DNA of 64,000 nt from Branchiostoma floridae (lineage: Eukaryota > Chordata > Leptocardii > Amphioxiformes > Branchiostomatidae). A program made the position numbers and the translations under genes. The stretch's first letter is position 1; every line of letters begins with the position of its first letter. Positions 24,179-36,500 of the stretch are shown here, one piece after another. Below the pieces are notes generated by a model. It had not been told where the DNA came from and ran no database searches. It saw nothing but the letters and a program-made list of their open reading frames with translations. The DNA is taken from NCBI RefSeq assembly GCF_000003815.2, contig NC_049986.1:12512968-12576967 (forward strand), in the 5' to 3' direction.

Positions 24179-24240
24179 CTGCTAACCTTGAAACAACGCA
24201 CGACCTTACATGCCTGTGTCCCGCTTGGTCGCCGCCATAA
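24179..24240 (-). other. Likely 5' non-coding exon of mitoguardin with uORF
   Basis: On the minus strand a leader ends at AGCAG|GTAATC (24179), a plausible donor for the acceptor at 23581. It holds a small upstream frame, ATG at 24238 to TAA at 24206, coding 10 residues. If transcribed this could damp translation of the main frame. The transcription start is inferred, not seen. Confidence 0.45.
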
Positions 24241-24536
24241 AGGTTTTAATGCTCAGCGTTTTCCGATTGGTCAAGTCCTTTCTAGGTCACTGTTTTGACC
24301 AATCAGAAAAGCGTCTCGCCAAAAGTCAACACCATTCTTATCATAGGGACAAAATTTAAACTCTTTAGCATAAAACGATTGAAAGCAATAAAAAAAATTC
24401 TTAAATATATCAATACAAAACCAAACATGCAGTTTATTATTTCATATATTCATTTGTGTCTTTCAAACGATCTATATTTGTGATAGAGAATCTAGGCCAT
24501 CCCCTTGAAAATAGTGGTTTCTACTAAAGGTGCAAA
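24241..24536. promoter_or_regulatory. Bidirectional promoter MIGA / INTS5
   Basis: The two genes are divergent with about 300 bp between their first exons. Two CCAAT boxes face each other in a near-perfect inverted arrangement: TTTTCCGATTGGTCAA at 24259-24274 and TTGACCAATCAGAAAA at 24295-24310 (one mismatch). CCAAT boxes bind NF-Y and are common in bidirectional housekeeping promoters. No TATA box is evident. Confidence 0.65.
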
Positions 24537-27500
24537 ATGGCGACAACTATTGGCGGTGGAGGAGTTTCCGCGGCTTCTCACACCCCTCAGGTACGATAGG
24601 CATCATCAACACGCATTTTTATCAGCTTTCATAAATCTATAATGTTCATAAATACATTACTTCAGAGGGATTGTGCTGTTTTTGTACGTCACCTGAGTAT
24701 GACTGTGTTTTGTCTGGCAGTTTCACTGCCCCCCTCCCCACTTCAAAGCGACAGTGCACCACTGCCATAACAAGAGTTCGGAGACCTCATACCGTCAGGA
24801 AATATTCAGAGCCTTTGTAGATTTATTGCCCCTTATCACTGCTGCAACCATTTCTGTTGCAACGCTCCCTGCAGCATCCATCCCTGCCACTCCTTTTCCC
24901 ATTGTATCTGTCGCCATTGCATCCACCGCTGTCACATCTGTTCCTGCGGCATACGTTCCAATGCGTACGTTCCCACTGCAACGCTTCCCGCTGCATCTGA
25001 CCAAGCTGCATGCTCCAAGCCACATCTGTCTAATCCTCATCTGTCCAAGCCGCATCCATGCTGCCATATAGGTTCAAACCACATCTCTCTAAGCTGCATC
25101 TGTGCAAGCTGCATCTGTTCACCTGTATCTGTCCTCCTGTATCCATCCCTGCAACATCAATTTTTGCAACCTCAGTCCCCGCAACATCTATTTATTTATG
25201 GGTTATTTGTTTATTATTGTTTTGTTATTATTATTATTTATTATCATTTTTATTTATGGGCCCCTCTTATCTGTCCCCCTGTATCCATCCCCACAACATC
25301 AGTCCCCGTAACATCCGTCCCGCTGCATCTGTCGCCATTGCATACTTCCTGTCGCATTAGCCCCGCTGCTCCAGCCCCTCCGTCAAAGCTCAATGCACAA
25401 TTGATGTGGTCTTTTGTAAACAATGGTATTTTCAATAGCCCTGACCAGTCAAAAGTTTGAATAATGCCAGGTTGCATGACTTTTTTGCCAATATGTTTAC
25501 TTATCCTATGGTTCTTTTTTCTACCATTTTAATCACAAAGGAGTTGCAGGCTGAGATCAAGACATTTGTCCAGGGCAAACATGCCACGTTTGGGCACAAG
25601 TTGACTTTGGAGGAGCATGCTAGAAGCGCCCTCTCTCTGCTGAGGACCGTACCTGCAGCCCGCTCAGCTGTGCTGGAGTTCCTGCAGGGAATTTTTGATG
25701 AAGCAGTCAATTCTCACATCCTTCAAATTGAGAGTGAAGGTTCAGGTAGGAAGATACATGTATATGAGATTTTTGTGTAATGCAGAATCCTTTGAGTTTG
25801 ATGTTTTTAAACTGCTGATATTTCGACCAAGACTAACAAGCAAGCCCCATACAAGGATATTCAACAAAGACTTGCAAATAACTATGCTTTAAATACTGTA
25901 AAACTTGTTTGTAGCTGTTTGATTTTTGTGACTTTTGTGGTGACCTTTAACCTGAAAATTATGACACTAAATGTATGTTTTGTAACTTTTTGTTGTTGCT
26001 AGGGACTGTGGGTCCGAACTTGGACCCAGTCATACAGGAAGTGTGCAGCGTTTTACTGGGCTTTGTCAAGGTCAACCCTCAAGCATGGGCTCCTCTTATT
26101 TCTGCTGTAAGTACACATGCACATACAATTTAAAACATCACACTGCGAGAAACAGATCCTGGTGAGAACACAGATTGTTCTGATTTTGGTCAACAAAGGA
26201 TAATTTTTTTTTTGTAGAATCTATAACATAAACATAAGGAATTAATTAGCCCCTTTGTTTCACTGTCATAGTGCATTGTCAGTGGATTCCATGTAGTTTA
26301 TAAATGTATCTCTCTTATGGTTCTTGTTTACCTTGGAATGTTATCAACAAGTTAGGTGCCTAACAATAATTATTTTGGTCATGGTTTTGTTGCAGTGGTC
26401 AATTGACCTCCTGGGACAGATTAGCACCAAATATGCAGGAAGAAGAGGTATTTATTTGCAGTTATCACAAATTAAATATACCATACTTATGATTTGTTAA
26501 ACATTTTAAGGTGTTACTTGTCTTAGAATTTGAGATAGCCTTGCCATAAACTATAGTATGTAAAGGTAAAAGAGAATGTATGGTTATACAATGTTACCTG
26601 AAATGTTTTGTAAGTGATAGGTAGAAAGTACTGCAGGGCTGGGACATGTTTTTGTACTCCCAAATAAATGCCAGTCCATCACTGTTATGTGATGTATGTA
26701 CTAAGACTAAGAGTTCCCATTCCTTGAGTGTTGAACAGTGAGAGACATTATCCATATTTAACAGTTGGTCTATAGTTCTGTCAGTTAGGTTTTTTTAACT
26801 TGTGTGTGTTTCAATTGTAGGAGTCCCTCACTCTTCCAGTCTGAATGAGCTGTTACAGCTATGGATGACTTGCAAAGGTACAGGGATTCTGTGATTACAC
26901 GCATTCTTAATCTAATAGTACCATATTCACTTGCATTCACTAGTACTTGTCAATTAGTATTTTGTACAGGATAATCTGCAGCAATCTATTTTGTCAAGTT
27001 TAAATTCATATACCTGTATATCATTCTGTAATACTAAGTGACTTGCTACGGGTATAATCGACAGCACTTCTCAATGTCTTATGAACAGCACTTCTTAATG
27101 TCTTATGAACATTGCTTCTCAATACTGAATATTAATTTTACAGCAACAAGAACTCTGATGGATATCTACACCCAGTGTCTAGCAGCAATGTTAGTATTTT
27201 TCCCGTTGTTTCTAGCTGTAAACTGTGTATCAATCAATACTTTGTATGCAAGCTACAGTAACTGTATGAAAATGAAGTGGCAAAGAGCCTGACTATAGAG
27301 TTCTCTGTTAACAAGCTTCAAAATTTTCAAGGAAGAAACAACGATTTTAGACAGGAAACCCACCTAGAAAATCTGTTCGTGGTTTGACTGGTCACGATAG
27401 ATTTGATTTTAGAATTTTAGATCAGTTCTACAGTTCTTTTTTACCCTTTTTGATAATGTAATAATTACATGTAATTTTGTATTTGACAGGACTGGTAGCT

Positions 27501-30500
27501 CTGCTGACCTGTGTGTAGATGCACTACTGGACACATCAGTGCAACACTCTCCACACTTTGACTGGGTAGTGGCTCATATTGGGTAAGGATGATCCCTACT
27601 AATGTGGAGAAGTGACATAGAAGATGTTCTCTCTCCACAATGAAGTTGGCTTCAGAGTGAAGTTGTACTCCTAGTGCCATTTTACTACAGAGATCATGCA
27701 AGGCACCTAAAGTTTGTTAGTGAACCATGATTTTTTAGATATTGAAAACATACAATTTTTTTCAATCATGAAGGACAACATCAATTTTAAGGATAGTTGA
27801 GCTTTGTTCCAGGTATAGTGAAAACTCCATAAACACATACAATGTAGCTCACATGTATGTTATTTAAAAGTGAATGTACTCAATTCATTCAATGCAACAT
27901 GTATCTTTTCTTTAACCTGTATCATGCTCTACTATTCTCTTGCTCTAGCTGAAGTGGCCCTGTGTGACCCAAGGGCTATAGAGAAGGAGATTGATATCAC
28001 CCTAAACACTGAAAGGTGTTGGAAGGGTTTTAACTCACTAGGATATTGTGTTCTGTTTAGGTCATCCTTCCCCAACACCATCATCACCCGGGTCCTGTCA
28101 TGTGGTCTGAAGGACTTCTGCAGCCACAGCAGCAGCCAGGTGACGGAGAGCCACGTGCCCAAGCTGGCGTCTGTGGTGGGCATCCTGGGACACCTGGCCG
28201 CTCACCATGCACAGGACATCAGGGAGGCTCTGCTGCAGCTCTTCCATGTAGGGGCTGGCTAATGTTCTGTATTTTACTGCCTGATATACATGCAGTGAAA
28301 ATCATGGCCTATATGACCACTCTTTTGGTCGTCCCTTAGTTGGTGATCCCTGTGTCAATCAATGATAGCATTGCAATTAGCTGTCCAACCAATGGGAGAG
28401 TGACTGTGTTTTTTTAATTTTTTTTTAATTCTCCTGTCGATTTGACAGATAAGCAGGCATTTGCTTGTTTGCCTGACCTGCACATGACTTTTTAAGGTGA
28501 AGGAGGGGTGTGCAATTCCTTCTCCACCCTCTCGTCTATTGGAGCAGTAAGTCTCACAGGGGCAACTGTATGCAACATGTGAGGCGGCTCCAGCAGATGC
28601 AGCTTTGTTGTTCGGAGTTTCCGTCTCCTAGGAGGACTTCCGACCAAGGATGTAAGGGGTTCCTCCTACCCCCGACTCGTGTCATGGCGGGTGCGTCATG
28701 CCCGAACGTACCCCTAAGGCCTGTCTCAGCCACAAAGGCCTGCCACTGCCACTAGCCGCAGCTAGATACTTATTTACACCTGAGTTAAGGGAGGAAAGTC
28801 GTGTTTGCCTTTCCCAAGGGCACAAGATCGGTGGCACGGCAGGCGGGTGACACGGCAGGCGGATTCGAACCCGCCATCTCTCGGTCTTGAGCCGAACATG
28901 CTGCCACTGCGCCACGCGGTCCCACGGTAACTGTGTGTAACTTGTATTTTACAGGTCATCATTCATTGCAACTCTCTCTCTTCTTGAATATGTTTGGGAT
29001 TTTTTTTCACAGGTTAGCCTAAGTGAGGGTAAACAGGAACAGTACACTGTGCCCTTCCTGCTGGAGCTGGCCACCATGTCTCCCATGCTACTCAGGGTCA
29101 TCACAACTGAACTGGTAGACTCTTGTAAGTGATAATGTTCATCATACATACTTACTGCTTCATCTGCTTGTTACCAAGCACATAGTAAGATTATGGTACT
29201 TGGACACACCCACTAGCCCAATGGCTGCATGGAAAGTATTCATAATCATTTATAGAGACATGAAATATCAAAAGTCGTTTTTTTTATAAGTAGATTCGTT
29301 TTCTTGTCACAGAGTTCTTACTAACACGTAGAACTGCCAGGTAAGTAAGTCATACAGAGCATACCTTTAGCTATCTTGAGTTGAGCAGAAAAGATATTTA
29401 AATGATGTTTCTGTACCTTCCACAGTGAGCGCTGATGTTCTAAACCAATTGGCAAGGCAGTTATCAAAAGGAAGGTCCAAGGCAGACATGGAAGGGTACG
29501 GATGAAATTCTCATATCAATGTCAAATTATTTCTTTAGACAACAATAGGGTGATCAAACCTTAGTATGAATGCTTTTCAGCACAAGGATGTGATGTTTTT
29601 ATTGTTGATAACAATAATAATGTTTTGCTGTCATGCAAAACCAGAGACAGAGCATATATGAATATTACCAGAAGTAGCATTTGTGCTGTGTGAATGTTGT
29701 TCAGCAACGGGGGCAGGGCATATGTGAATGTGTATGATAGACACAGCATGCATGTATGTGCATGGTTATATGTTGTTCAACACCAGGGGCAGACCATGTG
29801 CACATGTGTATGACAGAGATGCATGTAAGTGTGTATGGTAGGTGAATGTTTTTCAGTACAAAGGACAGGCATGTGTGAATGTGTATGATATAGAGATAGT
29901 ATGTGAGTGGTAAGTGAATGTTGTTCAGCACCAAGGACAGGACATGTGGACATGTGTATGACAGAGATGCATGTAAGTGTGTATGGTAGGTGGATGTTTT
30001 TCAGTACTAAGGACAGGACATGTGTGAATGTGTATGACAGAGAGAGAGTGTGTTGTAAGTGAATGTTGTTCAGCACCAAGGACAGGACATGTGTACATGT
30101 GTATGACAGAGATGCATGTAAGTATGTATGGTAGGTGAATGTTTTTCAGTACAAAGGACAGGCATGTGTGAATGTGTATGATATAGAGATAGTATATGAG
30201 TGGTAAGTGAATGTTGTTCAGCACCAAGGACAGGACATGTGGACATGTGTATGACAGAAATGCATGTAAGTGTGTATGGTAGGTGAATGTTTTTCAGTAC
30301 TAAGTACAGGACATGTGTGAATGTGTATGATAGAGATAGTGTGTGAGTGGTAATGAATGTTGTTCAGCACCAAGGACATGGCATGTGTGTACGTGTATGA
30401 CAGAGAGAGGGTGTGTGGTAAGTGAATGTTGTTCAGCACCAGGGACAAGACATGTTTGGATGTGTATGAGAGGTTGTGTTTATGTTGTTCAGAACCAGAG

Positions 30501-33500
30501 ACAGGACATGTTTGAAAATTTATGATGGTGATAGTGTGTGTGGTAGGGGAATGTTGTTTAGCACCAGGGACAGAACCAGTTTGAATGTTAATCAGCTATG
30601 ATCAGACAATTGTATACAGTATGTGTGTGTGAGATTTGACTTGCTGCTCTCCTACTCTTCATGTCTATTGCTGTTACCATGAAGAATTGCCATGCAGAAT
30701 TGACAACCATGTCATCTGATTCCAACCTCCAGACTAATATCCCTGGTTGTTCACCTCATCACCAAGACTGGCAGTGGCTGCCAAAAGGTCCTGAAGTTCC
30801 TACTGGATACTGCCTGTCCAATGGATCAAAAAGGTAGGTGATATATATAACCATATGGTCCAGAAATATGCAGAATAAACTTTAAGTTTAAGGCTTATAA
30901 ACGACTGGAAATTTTGTTTCAACTGCTGGTTGTAAAATGTGTAAACTATTTGATTCAAACAATTGTGTTTTGAATAGGGTTGGGATCAGGATTATTGAAA
31001 CTTGAATGTCTCTGCCTTCAGGTGAAGTGCCACTGGATCCTGCAGTGCAGCACACATGCACAGTTATTCTGGTATGTATAGTTTGTGTTGAGTTGTAAAG
31101 TCTAGATAAAGATTCTTATCTGCCTAAATGCTTAGGTCAGGTCTAGCCCTTTCCTGCTCTGATGCTAAAGAGGATCATTTTGAAAATATTTTCTTTCTTG
31201 ATTTTAGGCACATCAAATCTAATGTTGTACAAAAACATTAATTATAAGTCTGACTCTGTTGTACTCTACAGTAAGTCGTTGATCATGTACAACTGAACAG
31301 TATGACACTCACAGCAACAGACTCTTTCTTCATCTTTTGCTACAGCTGTGCATCCTTAATCATCACTAACCCGTCTTGACATTAGTACCTTACTTTACAT
31401 GTACCTCAGCCCCTTAGTAACTCCTGTGCCTTTAGGGCACATTGGGCCTTCCACCCTGCCCAGTTCTAATCTTCTCTCTAGTACACTATTCTTTAAAGAC
31501 TACCAACTATATTTCTTGTTGAAACTCTACTTTTCTGTTCCACTAGAACACCCTGGTATCAGACCTACAGAAGTTGGTGTTTGGCAGGGCCCAGCAGGGA
31601 GACATTACAGAGATCCTGTTCCTCTCAGAGCTGCAGGCACACAGGACACACTTGTGTCAGGAGATGCTATCGGTCAATGGTAACAGGTAAGAAACTGTCA
31701 ATCACAAGAAAATACAGTGTACATTTATATATGACATAGATGTTTGGGAAAGATGCAGTTAAGAAAGCTTGTGTAGTACAATGTATGTCTGCCTCAATAT
31801 TAACTTTTTCCCCTGTACTATATTGTAAATTTTTGTAAAGACCCGAAAAGCTTGTACTGTTTTGTTTTCTTTTGCTTAGTATTGGTAAGTAATACATGAA
31901 GCTTACTGTATGACTGTGTTTGAGTCAGACAGTGGTGGCTGGTCCAGATCCTGAGGCTGCTGGGCTGTCACCTTGGTGAGAGTTGTGCTGCAGACATCGT
32001 GACCTTCAACCTCCAACATGCTCAGTCTCAACAACAGGTATTTATGTACACTTGTCACATATTCAACAGTCAATTGAACACATCCAGATACATAGTCACA
32101 GTCACATGTCTCACTACATGTGTGGGATGTTTGAAATTTCCCATCCAAAATTTCTTGTTTGAAAAGTTCTGAAACGTTTATTAGACCTGTTTAGCAGCAT
32201 ATTAATTTTGAGTACTTTTAGCAATTGGTGTTTGAAAGACGTACATGTTTGTACACTCTAAATGGAAGAGGCACATTTACTGGGTTCAACTTTAGTTGAG
32301 ACTGCTCAACTGGTGCTTGGATTAATGTATTCTTGTATGTTTTGGTATAGCTGAGTAGACACTTCATAGCATGTATAGTTTTTATTTTTGCAACATGTAC
32401 ATGTACATTTGTACATAAATTCAATCTGAATTCTGACTTTTAAAGTGGTCACATTGCACATTTTGTTTTCTGTGTAATTCTGATGTAGGAAACATAAACT
32501 TAGTAACTGATGATTGGCAACCACTTTGGGGCATAACAGAAGAGCTGCATTGACATGTTTCCTTATCTTACCCATTGCACCACCTGGTACAGCTGGGGCT
32601 ACTACTGGAGCTGCTGGAAGGGTTCCAGTGCTGCCTGCCTGACGTGACAGGTGCAGCTGTCTGCAGGTGCATGGACTCTCTACAGACAGGGACGCTCAAC
32701 AACACACAGGTCAGTACTAGTCTATTATATGGACTCACTACAGACAGGCACCCTCAACAATACACAGGTGAACACTTTTGTACCAGTAGGTATACAATTT
32801 GGATATCTTAGATGCTTTCCTCAGGATGACTGCACCCATTGAACTCCACCCACCTTTGGACCCATCTTTACATGTATGTCATGCCTCCATAGGATGGCTA
32901 CTACTAGTGCCTCACTACTTTTGCTCTGATATGATAACTTTTCATTATGTACACCACTATTTATTATCACATTTAATGCTGGACCATGCATGCATACACG
33001 TAACACACTTCACAACTTTGATTGTAAAACAGGCAAAACACAAATACTGCCATCTTTCATGTATTTTGCAGGCAAGCAGACTGTTGGCGAATATTGTTCA
33101 CCTGCTCAAGAGTGAGGACATGGGAAAAAGGCATTTCAGGTAAATATTCCCTTTTAGGCCAAGTGCACATTTTATTTACTATTGTGGATGAAGGAAGGAA
33201 ATGCCACCCTCAGTATGCATTAAAATGTGTCATCCCAGGCCCCTAGATATATATTTGTGTAGAAACGTTGTTTCCTGTTTCCAGCTACAAATATAACTAT
33301 CATATGGTATCTTTAGTTATATCATATCCTTAAAAATACAAACTTTCACATGAATTTGATCCTGTTTTTCTAAATGTATTTGATGTGTATAGGGACCAGA
33401 GTTAACTTCATGTTATTGAGTCAAACAAAATTTATTTGTTAACTTTCAGGTGGCAGCTACAGGAGGCCATCCTGCTGCACCTGCAGCCCATGACATCCCA

Positions 33501-36500
33501 GCTGGAGCACAGCTGCCTCCAGGTGGCTGCCAAGGCCATGCAGATCCAGGCCATCGTGGGCTTACCTGCCAAACCCACCACACCTGCCCTCATTCACACC
33601 TGCCTGGCAGCTGTCAGGTGTTTCTTCAGGGTGCTGCATGATACAGGTGTGATAATTTTCTATAGTTAAAATAACAGAGCAAGGTTGATCTATGCTATCA
33701 TTTTGAACAGTTGTTTCCTATAATTGTAATTTCTTATAAGTTGTATGAGAACTTGTTCTCTGTACATTGCAACTTGTTATTTGCTCGAGAAGATAAAGTT
33801 TTCTTAAAAATCATGGCTACCATGTAAAACTCTCTCCAATAAGATTTCTCCAGTGTCACTGACGCATCCTCACTGACGAAAGACATTGGATGGTTGTCTG
33901 AAACATCTGACCATTTCCAAAATAATATCCAGTTGCTTGAGTAACTGCTTTTTGGGGTATCTTATTTCCTTGATGTCTAACCTTCATTGATGCATGGCTT
34001 AATCAGTTAAATGCCAAAGCAACTGTCCCAAAATCATTTGCAGTCTGGATCCTACTAATGTTCTGTAGTCTAAAGTTACAGACATCTAAATCTATTTTCA
34101 TATCACTGTTGTGATGTTATGTGATACAGTGTTATTATTGTGTGTTTCAGACCTTGAGGAGAAGATAACAGTTATCCAGTACTGTAAGGTGTACCTGTCC
34201 CATCTGTGTGGGGTGCAGCTGGGACAGACACTGGTTATACGGCATCTGGTAAAGGGTATGCTGGACAAGGTGAGGATAAGACAGGAGGGCATTTGTACAA
34301 TAAAGGACTGTTGTGCTGACAATTAAATGTTTTCATAACATATAATAATGCATTACAAAGGTTTTGCTTATGATGAAAAAATAAAAAAATTGTACCAAGG
34401 AAATGTTCCTGCTTTTGATTTATATTACTTTTATACCTTAACTCTTGTATCTGTTATTTTTAGGAAAATGCAGTGTTATTTGGAGCTAAGGTGAAAGGTA
34501 AGTCAACTTTTATGAATCATATCCTCTGAGAAAGTCACAATATCTTTCAAATTTTACTGTATAACCTTCCAATATACCAAATGGGTAATTCCCAACATAA
34601 TACAAGGATTTGTATACTATTAGGTACTAGTACCATGTAGTCAATATTGACCTAAGGAGGCCATATGAAATGTAAGAAAGATGCGACCAACACAGTTCTG
34701 AACTTAATTCTACATTGTGTACATGTACATGTAGATTATTCCAGTGGTGAGAGCAGTGAGGGCCAGTCCTCCCTCCTGCAGCAGAACATCCAGCTGGGCC
34801 GCTCCAGCACACCAACAGTCTTCCACGCAGGAGTCATCGGCAAGGGGCTCAGACCTAAGCCTGATGCCAAACAGTTGCCAAGTGTAAGTTCCTCAACATA
34901 TTTAGAGGTCCTACATGTATGTTTTACTATAGTATGTTAGTAAGTCTATCATATGCATTTATATTAGGTGCTTGGTAATTTGTAACATTAGCCATTTCAG
35001 ATAGTGACCTAAAACATTGGCCCCATGTATGTGAGAGCTTCAGTCATTAGCCTCAAATGTCAGTCCCTTGTACATAAAAGAAGCCATCACACATGTCTAG
35101 AAGTGTAAGGATGACCCAGTGTGCTTGACTAGATTATAGATATCCAAGCCACAACACAACCGCATTACACTACATGTACAATGTAGGTAGTGAAAAAGCA
35201 TTGTGCTTTGTCATTAGTTTGAGGTCGACCAGAAAGAAAAATACAGCCAAGGATGAGGGTTATATGTCCTGTCCTTTGTGCTGAACAGCATTCACGTTCT
35301 AGATGCAGTGTTTCACCGATTATAAAATCCATTGATTCCCCTCTGAAGTTTGGTTTTATTTTTGCAGTTTTTAGAACGACTTCTCTAATGCAAATTCATG
35401 ACACTGTGAACATACCATTCCGATGTATTACTAACTTAAGAATTGTTTCAACCTTGAACTGAAAATGCTGCAAAAACCTACAGTACATCATGTATATAAT
35501 TGTTACATCCAAATGAATGATTCTCCTGCAGGACCAGGTAACAGGTAGTTGCCAGGCAGTTCTGGATGTCCTGTACACCTGTACCCTCCACGAGCACCAC
35601 CACGCCTCCATCCCCAAACATGAGGAGGACAGGATGGACACCTCCGACAGTCGCGTGGAGAGAAGGAGGATATCCTCATCAGGTTGGGGACGGTCTAACG
35701 CCAAACAATTTTCTTTTTAATTGGACACAAATAAAGCTGATGAATATAAACATTCTTGCACACTGGAGCTTCAACATTAAGTACATATTTAGATTATAGA
35801 AAATTTCTTACAGCAGGCACAACTTTATATCTATATCCATTGCCCATTGTCAGTGTTTTCCGAGCTGCAACTCTTTTCTTGACTTTTTTAGGCTCAAGAA
35901 CTCTTGCATTACTGGTTGTAGAACTGGTCTGCCCAGATGTCATCCAAGCCCCCACAGACTGGCCTGATGAGGAGTTCACCAAGTACACTGTAGAGAGGTA
36001 TATGTGGTCTTCTTTTCAATGTCAAATAAAAAAAGGACATTCATATGACATTGTGTGTGTGTGTGTGTGTTGTCCTTGTGTTATTTTCAAAATTTGTGGA
36101 AGCAATGTCCATTGCCAACTCAAGCTTTCTTTGCAGAGATTTACACATTACAAGAAAGTTTAAGGAAAATCCAATACTTTGGGACATCTTGAAGATGGTA
36201 GCAGAAGGCAAGTATCATTTTTACTGTCTCTTAATGTGATTTCAGCTCAGAATTTCCTCTATTTTTTAGATGAACTTTTTTCCATGGGTGTACATGTAAT
36301 GTATTATTCTGTACTGTCTTGGTTTGAAACTGATTTGAAGTTCATATCTTGACACATTGAAATTGCTTGTGTATGACAGGGAGAACAGCACTGTGTCACT
36401 GTGCAATACTGCTGAGTAGTGTGATCTCCACCCTGATTACCCACTGGGAGGGTTCACGTAGCAGCGTGACAGCTGACACTCTATGGCACCTCCGGGCATC

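Noticed and set aside
24795-25067. Ala/Gly/Met-rich 90-codon frame on the minus strand
   Set aside because: Arises from the degenerate CTGCATC repeat of INTS5 intron 1.
28860-28925. tRNA-Leu gene
   Set aside because: Box A and B are good, but the acceptor arms do not pair, the long variable arm is missing and a SINE core and tail follow.
29701-30448. Several 76-100-codon minus-strand frames rich in His, Thr and Ile
   Set aside because: They are products of the minisatellite in an INTS5 intron.
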